A DNA stretch of 9,675 bases from Candidatus Brocadiaceae bacterium (lineage in GTDB: Bacteria > Planctomycetota > MHYJ01 > JACQXL01 > CAKKQI01). The stretch spans positions 1-9,675 of the forward strand of contig CAKKQI010000508.1 in the NCBI GenBank assembly GCA_919901895.1, written 5' to 3'. Numbering within the stretch: position 1 is the first letter of the stretch; each line of letters opens with the position of its first letter. Below, piece after piece: positions 1 to 5,010 of the stretch. The notes below the pieces were generated by a model that saw nothing but the letters and a program-made list of their open reading frames with translations, ran no database searches and was not told the DNA's origin. The translations under genes and the position numbers were made by a program.

Positions 1-1746
1 TTTATCCGCTGCAAAGAAGATGAAAAACAATTGAATAATTTTAATATTTCGGTCGGCCTGACCGAAGATTTTATGCGCCGGGCGGAAAATGATGAACCTT
101 ACGAACTGCTTAACCCGCGCAGCGGAAAAATCCAGGGAACACTGCCGGCTAAAAAAGTTTTTGATCTGATTGTTGACCACGCATGGAAATCAGGCGAACC
201 GGGTATTGTTTTCCTGGATCGGCTCAATAAGGATAACCCCACCCCCCAGGTCGGTAAAATTGAAAGCACTAACCCCTGCGGCGAACAACCGCTCCTGCCC
301 TATGAGTCCTGCAATCTCGGTTCCATCAATCTCGGCAAAATGGTTACGGCCGACGGAATTGATTACGACCGGATAAAAAAAATCATTCATCTGGCCGTCC
401 GCTTCCTGGATAACGTCATTGAACTTAATAATTATCCGATGCCGATGATTGAAAAAATGACGCGGGCCAACCGTAAAATCGGGTTGGGGATTATGGGTTT
501 TGCTGATTTATTAATCAAATTGGGGATTCCTTACGATTCCGAAGAAGCCCTGCAGATAGCCGAAGAGGTAATGAAATTTATTAACGATGAATCTAAAGTT
601 GCTTCGCGGCAGTTAGCCAAAGAACGAGGCGCTTTTCCTAACTTTCCGAATAGTGTTTTTGCCCAGCGGGGAGAACCGCCCATCCGAAATGCGACCACGA
701 CTACGATCGCCCCGACCGGCACCATTAGTATCATCGCCGGCGCCTCCAGCGGAATAGAACCGCTCTTCGCAGTTTGTTACATCCGTAATGTGCTGGACGG
801 AACCAAAATGGTGGAAATCCATTCGATTTTTGAAGCCGTGGCCAAACGAGATGGTTTTCACTCAAAGGAACTGATGGATAAAATTGCCGAACACAGTAGC
901 ATTAAGGACCTGGATGAAATTCCGGTGGAAGCCAGGCGGATTTTTGTAACGGCTCATGATATTTCGCCGGCCTGGCATATCCGGATGCAGGCCGCTTTCC
1001 AGAAATATACCGATAATGCGGTTTCTAAAACGGTCAATTTTCGGCACGAAGCTACCCGGGATGATGTCGCCGAAGTATATTTCCTGGCTTACCGAACCGG
1101 TTGTAAAGGAGTAACCGTTTACCGCGACGGCTGCCGCTCGGAACAGGTGCTCAGCACCGGCCAGCCGAAAAAAACAGCCGAATCTAAAATAGCGGACGAA
1201 GGAGGCCTGCGCACGGCTCCCCTGCCCCGCCCTGAACTGACTTTTGGCTCCACGCGCAAAATGAAAACCGGTTGCGGTAATCTTTATGTTACGATTAATT
1301 CTAACGAAGCCGGCGAACCGTTTGAACTATTCAGCACGATGGGTAAAGCCGGCGGTTGCGCCGCTTCGCAGGCCGAAGCCATCTCTCGCCTGATTTCCTT
1401 TGCCTTACGCAGCGGGGCTAACCTTAAAGAAATTATTAAACAGTTAAAAGGTATCTCCTGCCACTCCATTGCCTGGAGTAAAGGCGGTAAGATCCTTTCC
1501 TGCGCCGATGCCATCGCTAAAGCGATTGAAGTATCAACCGAGCGAATGCCGATGCCGCAATCAGCCCCGAAAGCAATGGCCGCAGCCGCGGTGGGCAGCC
1601 CCACTCCCGATATAATCGGGACAGGGCGTCAGATGAATAAACCGGAAAACCTCCTCAAAGGCGCCTGCCCGGATTGCGGCGGGATTCTGGCTTATGAAGA
1701 AGGCTGCCTGCACTGCTACGCCTGCGGGTATTCCGAATGCGGATAA
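1..1746 (+). CDS. nrdJ: Adenosylcobalamin-dependent (class II) ribonucleotide reductase, C-terminal part, 5'-truncated by window
   Basis: The reading frame is open from base 1 (FIRCKEDEKQL...), so the gene starts upstream. The TTG at 31 is not a real start. The enzyme reduces ribonucleotides to deoxyribonucleotides using a cobalamin-generated thiyl radical. Numbered from base 1, the 581 visible residues contain NPCGEQPL at 91-98. N91, C93 and E95 match the family's Asn/Cys/Glu catalytic set, with C93 as the thiyl-radical cysteine. C104 lies 11 residues later, the spacing of the second redox-active cysteine in Thermotoga maritima NrdJ. The APTGT loop is at 237-241. A TSCPD domain follows at about 418-497 (GCGNLYVTIN...GGCAASQAE...GISC). 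A C-terminal Cys-rich ribbon (C556, C559, C569, C572, C575, C580, ending GYSECG) probably re-reduces the active site. From memory, full-length relatives have about 800-900 residues, so roughly 250-300 are missing. The linker at 535-541 is encoded by a palindrome. The product is cytoplasmic. Confidence 0.95.
   Translation, partial: FIRCKEDEKQLNNFNISVGLTEDFMRRAENDEPYELLNPRSGKIQGTLPAKKVFDLIVDHAWKSGEPGIVFLDRLNKDNPTPQVGKIESTNPCGEQPLLPYESCNLGSINLGKMVTADGIDYDRIKKIIHLAVRFLDNVIELNNYPMPMIEKMTRANRKIGLGIMGFADLLIKLGIPYDSEEALQIAEEVMKFINDESKVASRQLAKERGAFPNFPNSVFAQRGEPPIRNATTTTIAPTGTISIIAGASSGIEPLFAVCYIRNVLDGTKMVEIHSIFEAVAKRDGFHSKELMDKIAEHSSIKDLDEIPVEARRIFVTAHDISPAWHIRMQAAFQKYTDNAVSKTVNFRHEATRDDVAEVYFLAYRTGCKGVTVYRDGCRSEQVLSTGQPKKTAESKIADEGGLRTAPLPRPELTFGSTRKMKTGCGNLYVTINSNEAGEPFELFSTMGKAGGCAASQAEAISRLISFALRSGANLKEIIKQLKGISCHSIAWSKGGKILSCADAIAKAIEVSTERMPMPQSAPKAMAAAAVGSPTPDIIGTGRQMNKPENLLKGACPDCGGILAYEEGCLHCYACGYSECG
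1598..1627. repeat. Palindromic element in frame within nrdJ linker
   Basis: TCCCGAT (1605-1611) and ATCGGGA (1615-1621) form a perfect 7-bp stem around the loop ATA. GCCC (1598-1601) and GGGC (1624-1627) extend it across a small internal loop. It encodes part of the low-conservation linker (PTPDIIGTG) between the TSCPD domain and the C-terminal cysteine ribbon, and the frame is kept. It resembles small TCCCGA...TCGGGA palindromes scattered in many environmental genomes; that resemblance is from memory. Confidence 0.55.
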
Positions 1747-1775
1747 CCTTACGCAGATTAAAACAGATTCCCTAT

Positions 1776-1808
1776 AAAAACGGCGGGAGACGATCTCGCC
1801 GTTTTTTT
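1776..1808 (+). terminator. Rho-independent terminator of nrdJ
   Basis: The hairpin begins 30 bp after the nrdJ stop codon. AAAAACGGCGGGA (1776-1788) pairs with TCTCGCCGTTTTT (1794-1806), a 13-bp stem with one G-T wobble and a 5-nt loop. The run of T at 1802-1808 follows directly. It separates nrdJ from the next gene. Confidence 0.88.
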
Positions 1809-1813
1809 ATTCT

Positions 1814-1847
1814 TTGACAAAAATTCTCATAATTGATAAGTTATAAA
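1814..1847 (+). promoter_or_regulatory. Possible promoter for the 1956 gene
   Basis: A perfect TTGACA (1814-1819) lies just after the terminator. The best -10-like hexamer, TATAAA (1842-1847), is 22 bp away, which is too far for a standard sigma-70 promoter. At 17-bp spacing only the weak TAAGTT is available. An AGGAG at 1849-1853 resembles a ribosome-binding site, but no usable start codon follows at the right distance. The call is weak. Confidence 0.3.
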
Positions 1848-1867
1848 TAGGAGCAAAACAAAAATCT

Positions 1868-1953
1868 TTGTAGGCACGGTTTTAACCGTGCGGTTTTAAT
1901 GAAGCATGAATAAAATGCGTGATTTATGAGCACGAATAAATTCGTGCCTACAA
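1868..1953. repeat. 86-bp TAGGCAC inverted-repeat element (MITE/REP-like), copy 1
   Basis: The ends are perfect 11-bp inverted repeats, TTGTAGGCACG (1868-1878) and CGTGCCTACAA (1943-1953). Inside are alternative hairpins: CACGG/CCGTG (1875-1890), GCAT/ATGC (1904-1918) and CACGAA/TTCGTG (1931-1946). The TAGGCAC/GTGCCTA ends recur at 4291-4345, so this is a dispersed family. No transposase is present. The right arm contains the ATG at 1926 and ends 2 bp before the ATG at 1956. Confidence 0.75.
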
Positions 1954-1955
1954 GG

Positions 1956-3257
1956 ATGCGTGAAATAAATAAAATTTTTGTTAAAAATTGTATGATAACT
2001 TATTTAAGCAAAAATGAAATGCGGGCGCTGGATAAACTCAAGTCTTCTTACGGCGGCGCAAAAATAATCGCTCAAACCATAGAAGAAAAAAGAGATTATC
2101 AACTTCGTAAATCAATGGTGGAAAAACAGGGCTTCGGTAATTATCTTAATGACGCCGAACGGTTTGCCCGACAGATGCCTAAAGCCGGCGCTTATATCAA
2201 AGAGAATAAACTGAAAATTACCAAGAAAGCGACGGCCACCACCCAGGTCTCGGCCTGGCAGGGATGTAAAATTACCCATCATTGCCTTAAACGAACGGCG
2301 GAAACAGTTCGGCTGGCTCACCGTCCTGAGCGAAGTCGCAGGAACGGAACCATTTTCTTGCCTAACGAAATGATTTCGGTTATGCCCTTAACCGATGATT
2401 ATGTTTACGGCGGCGATTTATTAACCACTCTGGCAATGACCGAAAACCTGATGGGCGCCAAGTTCTGCTCCAGCAGTCTCCTCGGAACCCCCCTGCCGGC
2501 CCATCGGTTTGACCGCATTAAGAAAGTTACCGGTGTTGCACTTGATACAATTGATGCGGGTAACGGAATGAGCCAATTGAAAATCTCAAATATGGGCACC
2601 TTCTTCGGTAATTTCTGCGGAATAGAGGTCGGTAACGATAACCATCTGGTTTATCTGGATAGCATCACTCGCACTGCCCTGGAAACCGGCTCTAATTTCT
2701 TCCTTAACCCCAGTTGGGCGACGATTACTTCCGCCCTGTATTATACCCGCAATATCCCGAATATTTCGTTCAAGATATCCTGCTTTCTGGGACTCCATAA
2801 CCTGATCCAATTCCGGGTATTGCTGAATATTATCAAAGAATTCAAACGAAAAGACGGCACCAGCCCGATTCGGGAAATCAATCTCGGTAATGCGATTAAT
2901 GCGGAAAAATTTATCGCTTGCCATGACCTCCTAAAAACATTCGGGCTTAAAGGTATTTCTTTAACGGCCCATATCTGCATCAATCAGGATTTAGGTTGTA
3001 AAAATTTCAACTGGTTTGACAACGCCCTGGAAGTTCTGGAGCAAGGTTATAATCTGACGCTGAAATACGAGAGCGACGGTGAAGGCCAGCCGGATGATAC
3101 GATTATGTCCTATTTCCTGCCCAAGGAAGACCGGGAATCAAAGTCAGAAGTACTGGGTGATGTCCTCTATAAGAAGGTTCTTAAGTGCGACGAAGACTCC
3201 AAGAAACTCCTGAAGATGGGGTATGAGGTAAAGTTTGCGGAAATCTCAGAGAAATAA
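1956..3257 (+). CDS. Protein of unknown function, about 430 residues
   Basis: I do not recognise this family. The frame is open from 1926, but the ATG there and the codons after it (MSTNKFVPTR) lie in the right arm of a repeat element. I therefore start at the next in-frame ATG, 1956. ATGs at 1992 and 2019 are also possible, and none has a convincing Shine-Dalgarno. The product has no signal peptide and no clear membrane segment, so it is probably a soluble cytoplasmic alpha/beta protein. The N-terminal 100 residues are basic and helical-looking. The central part carries GDLLTTLAMTENLMGAKF, then DAGNGMSQLKISNMGTFFGN. The C-terminal half has strand/helix alternation (REINLGNAINAEKF, KGISLTAHICINQDLG, NLTLKYESDGEGQPDDT) that could suit a barrel-type enzyme, but that is a guess. 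A palindromic repeat at 2321-2347 is translated in frame as RPERSRRN and looks inserted. The spacing to panB is 159 bp. Confidence 0.8.
   Translation: MREINKIFVKNCMITYLSKNEMRALDKLKSSYGGAKIIAQTIEEKRDYQLRKSMVEKQGFGNYLNDAERFARQMPKAGAYIKENKLKITKKATATTQVSAWQGCKITHHCLKRTAETVRLAHRPERSRRNGTIFLPNEMISVMPLTDDYVYGGDLLTTLAMTENLMGAKFCSSSLLGTPLPAHRFDRIKKVTGVALDTIDAGNGMSQLKISNMGTFFGNFCGIEVGNDNHLVYLDSITRTALETGSNFFLNPSWATITSALYYTRNIPNISFKISCFLGLHNLIQFRVLLNIIKEFKRKDGTSPIREINLGNAINAEKFIACHDLLKTFGLKGISLTAHICINQDLGCKNFNWFDNALEVLEQGYNLTLKYESDGEGQPDDTIMSYFLPKEDRESKSEVLGDVLYKKVLKCDEDSKKLLKMGYEVKFAEISEK
2321..2347. repeat. PERSRR-type palindromic repeat inserted in frame in the unknown gene
   Basis: CCGTCCTG (2321-2328) and CAGGAACGG (2339-2347) form an 8-bp stem with one bulged base around the core AGCGAAGTCG. 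The whole reads TCCTGAGCGAAGTCGCAGGA, close to a repeat I know from many genomes, where its translation appears as PERSRR or VLSEVEG. Here it adds RPERSRRN between TVRLAH and GTIFLPNEM without breaking the frame. A related core, in reverse complement, lies in the composite repeat near 4624-4636. Confidence 0.65.
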
Positions 3258-3261
3258 GTAA

Positions 3262-3402
3262 ACACCGTTTAAATTAGCCGGCGACCGTGAAGAAACACAA
3301 TCTAAGATTATTGACGGTGTGTTTCTGAAGGTCCACGACGCCGAACCGGAATACGACGTAACCACTAAACCCAGAAAAAAAACTTGTAACGACCTATCAT
3401 AA
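3262..3402 (+). pseudogene. Start-less 46-codon open frame before panB, possible gene remnant
   Basis: Between a TAA at 3259-3261 and a TAA at 3400-3402, one frame encodes 46 residues (TPFKLAGDREETQSK... ending KKTCNDLS). The composition is normal for a soluble protein and the codon choice is like the neighbours'. The frame has no ATG. GTG at 3319 is the only obvious alternative, and it lacks a Shine-Dalgarno. It is in a different frame from the preceding gene and ends 14 bp before the panB start. It could be the tail of a decayed gene or chance; the family is not recognised. Confidence 0.3.
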
Positions 3403-3416
3403 AGAGAGGACTGACT

Positions 3417-4280
3417 ATGACAGAACAACGAAAAGAAAAAATAACGATACCAACACTCTATGCAATGAAGGCAAAGGGCGAACCGATTTCCTGGCTGACT
3501 GCCTATGACTTCCCGATTGCCCAGTTGGAAGAACAAGCCGGGATTGAAATGATTCTGGTCGGCGATTCGGCCAGCATGGTCGTCCACGGCAACGAGTCCA
3601 CCCTACCAATCACGATGGACATAATGATTGCCCACGCCAAAGCAGTTCGTAAAGGCGCACCAACATCATTTGTCATCGGCGATATGCCATTTATGTCGTA
3701 CCACGCCAGTGCGGAAGATGCCGTGCGTAACGCCGGACGGTTTATGAAAGAGGCCGGTTGTGATGCCATCAAATTAGAAGGCGGCGTGCGGATTGCGGAT
3801 AAGGTCAAGGCAATTGTGGATGCCGGTATTCCGGTGATGGGTCATATCGGTTTAACGCCTCAATCCAGCGCGATGTTAGGCGGATTTAAGGTGCAGGGTA
3901 AGGATGCCGAATCAGCCCGTAAAATGATAGAAGACGCTAAGGCATTGGAAAAAGCCGGTGTCTTCGGAATGCTCCTGGAATGTGTCCCGACTAAAGTGAC
4001 TCAGATTATCAAGCAAAGTGTCTCCGTTCTGATATTTGGTATTGGCGCAGGTCCGGGCTGTGACGGCCAGATTCTGATTATTCATGATATTCTGGGTTTA
4101 TATCCATGCTTCACGCCCAAGTTTGTCCGGCAGTATGCCAATCTTAGTCCGGTTATCCTTGATGCCCTGAAGAAATATAAGGATGAGGTTCGCACCAAAA
4201 AGTTCCCGGCAAAAGAACACGAGTTCGCCATAAAGGAAGAGGAATTAAAGAAATTAGAGGAAGTGCTAAAGCGCGGCTAA
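3417..4280 (+). CDS. panB: 3-methyl-2-oxobutanoate (ketopantoate) hydroxymethyltransferase
   Basis: PanB transfers a hydroxymethyl group from 5,10-methylenetetrahydrofolate to 2-oxoisovalerate to give ketopantoate, the first committed step of pantothenate and CoA synthesis in the cytoplasm. The 287 residues match the family closely and at full length. LTAYDFPIA is at 27-35 and VGDS at 48-51, with D50 a metal ligand. GNESTLPIT is at 58-66 and GDMPFMSY at 88-95, with D89 a metal ligand. KLEGG at 119-123 provides the substrate lysine. GHIGLTPQS is at 142-150 and GGFKVQG at 155-161. LECVP at 187-191 contains the catalytic base E188, and GIGAGPGCDGQ at 208-218 closes the barrel. The C-terminal 30 residues form a charged helix. 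The ATG at 3417 has a good ribosome-binding site (GAGAGGA, 3404-3410, 6 bp upstream). No panC or panD is adjacent, so the pathway genes are not clustered here. Confidence 0.97.
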   Translation: MTEQRKEKITIPTLYAMKAKGEPISWLTAYDFPIAQLEEQAGIEMILVGDSASMVVHGNESTLPITMDIMIAHAKAVRKGAPTSFVIGDMPFMSYHASAEDAVRNAGRFMKEAGCDAIKLEGGVRIADKVKAIVDAGIPVMGHIGLTPQSSAMLGGFKVQGKDAESARKMIEDAKALEKAGVFGMLLECVPTKVTQIIKQSVSVLIFGIGAGPGCDGQILIIHDILGLYPCFTPKFVRQYANLSPVILDALKKYKDEVRTKKFPAKEHEFAIKEEELKKLEEVLKRG

Positions 4281-4290
4281 AGGTTAATAA

Positions 4291-4345
4291 TAGGCACGAA
4301 TTCTATTAGTGCTGATATTTTTAGCACAGATAGAATCTGTGCCTA
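4291..4345. repeat. TAGGCAC hairpin element, copy 2, just after panB
   Basis: TAGGCAC (4291-4297) pairs with GTGCCTA (4339-4345). Pairing continues almost to the centre, ending in AGTGCT/AGCACA around a short loop: about 23 positions with two mismatches and two wobbles. The ends match the 1868-1953 element, while the interior differs. It lies 10 bp after the panB stop and could act as an RNA 3'-end hairpin, but no T run follows, so I do not call a terminator. Confidence 0.7.
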
Positions 4346-4521
4346 CAATTCAGGAATACACCCCGGATAGACCTGAAAAAAATTTGCATCTATTTCAAGA
4401 TTTTCCCGCAGATTTTGCTACCACCATCGTCTAATATTACGGACAGAATGAACCTTTTCCTGATTTTGCGTTTATATAATGACTGAACTCTTGCGAAAAC
4501 AGGGAACAGACGCCCCCAAAG

Positions 4522-4659
4522 GTGTCATTCCTGCGAAAGCAGGAATCCAGCCCCCCTGTGATTACTGGATTCCCGCCGGAGTTTATCCCGCTGGATTCCG
4601 TGTCAAGCACGGAATGACACATTCGCTACGCTCAGTGTAAACAAGCGGGGCGGGAATGA
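4522..4659. repeat. GTCATTCC palindromic repeat, composite copy A
   Basis: GTGTCATTCC (4522-4531) and GGAATGACAC (4611-4620) are a perfect 10-bp terminal inverted repeat. Inside, GGAATCCAG (4542-4550) pairs with CTGGATTCC (4565-4573), and CCGTG (4598-4602) pairs with CACGG (4608-4612). A CGCTACGCTCAGTG segment and a further GGGAATGAC (4652-4659) follow, so the unit looks composite. Bases 4524-4577 match 9254-9307 at 49 of 54 positions by my count. TTGCGAA (4491-4497) and TTCGCAA (4671-4677), plus CGCCCC (4511-4516) and GGGGCG (4664-4669), form an outer inverted repeat around the element. Confidence 0.8.
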
Positions 4660-4703
4660 CAGAGGGGCGTTTCGCAAAAGTTTAGTAATGAGACTGTTGA
4701 AAA

Positions 4704-4747
4704 ACGTCCCCCGAAATAATTATAAATTTCGGGAATAAAATAGACGT
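4704..4747. other. Nested hairpin in spacer
   Basis: CCCGAAAT (4710-4717) pairs with ATTTCGGG (4726-4733) around an 8-nt AT loop. ACGTC (4704-4708) and GACGT (4743-4747) enclose it. There is no T run after it, so it is not a standard terminator. It could be a protein-binding palindrome or a relic of another repeat. Confidence 0.4.
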
Positions 4748-4851
4748 AGGAAAGGTACCTATAGAGAAAATCAAGTATTTATTTCTTAAGATTGAGATAA
4801 CCTTGCCTACTCCCTTTTTGCGGCAAACCGGGTAATCGAGAATAACAGATG

Positions 4852-5010
4852 CCGGTTAGGCTAAGGGTTGACATTATATTTTTAATATGTTAGAGTAAAA
4901 CCGATTATGAAACACTCTTCTCTACTCAGATTAAGTGGATTAATACTTTTTATTCTCGGTTTATTTCCCGCCACCCTCATTTCTGAAGAAACAAACCTTA
5001 GCCTAACCGG
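4852..5010. repeat. 15-bp perfect inverted repeat bracketing promoter and start of the giant gene
   Basis: CCGGTTAGGCTAAGG (4852-4866) is the exact reverse complement of CCTTAGCCTAACCGG (4996-5010). The arms are 129 bp apart. The left arm ends 1 bp before the -35 box. The right arm is in the coding sequence, over codons 30-35, just after the predicted signal-peptide cleavage. AACCGG at 4826-4831 adds a third half-match upstream. A 15-bp perfect pair this close is very unlikely by chance. Confidence 0.75.
4868..4896 (+). promoter_or_regulatory. Sigma-70-type promoter of the giant exported-protein gene
   Basis: TTGACA (4868-4873) matches the -35 consensus exactly. A 17-bp spacer leads to TAGAGT (4891-4896), preceded by TG at 4888-4889 as in an extended -10. 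Transcription should begin near 4903-4904, only 3-4 bases before the ATG at 4907. No Shine-Dalgarno precedes that ATG, so the message may be leaderless. Confidence 0.65.

Larger units (their letters stand above)
4281..4906. other. Gene-free spacer packed with palindromic elements
   Basis: These 626 bp hold no credible gene. From left to right they contain a TAGGCAC hairpin (4291-4345), a composite GTCATTCC element (4522-4659) within an outer inverted repeat (4491-4677), and a nested hairpin (4704-4747). An imperfect 11-bp inverted repeat follows, GTAGGAAAGGT (4746-4756) against ACCTTGCCTAC (4800-4810), then one arm of a 15-bp inverted repeat (4852-4866) and a promoter (4868-4896). I saw nothing definite in 4350-4490. 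Confidence 0.7.

Noticed and set aside
31..33. TTG as the start of the first gene
   Set aside because: The frame is open to base 1 and the ten codons before it fit NrdJ, so the gene simply enters from upstream.
1284..1604. 106-codon minus-strand frame opposite nrdJ
   Set aside because: It is a shadow of the conserved TSCPD-domain coding sequence; protein-level motifs support only the plus strand.
1809..1867. Cobalamin riboswitch or other structured leader
   Set aside because: The region is short and AT-rich with no B12-box-like motif, and the B12-dependent gene lies upstream, not downstream.
1926..1928. ATG 1926 as the start of the unknown gene
   Set aside because: It lies in the arm of a repeat element that recurs elsewhere and has no ribosome-binding site; a later start is more likely.
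4291..4345. Intrinsic terminator for panB
   Set aside because: The hairpin is strong but is followed by ACAATTCAGG rather than a T run, and it belongs to a dispersed repeat family.
4437..4622. 61-codon reading frame on the minus strand (CHSVLDTESSG...)
   Set aside because: It is the translation of the GTCATTCC palindromic repeat and its flank, a common artefact, with no ribosome-binding site.
4291..4659. Possible CRISPR array from repeated short motifs after panB
   Set aside because: The repeats are palindromic, of different families and irregularly spaced, with no unique spacers or cas genes.
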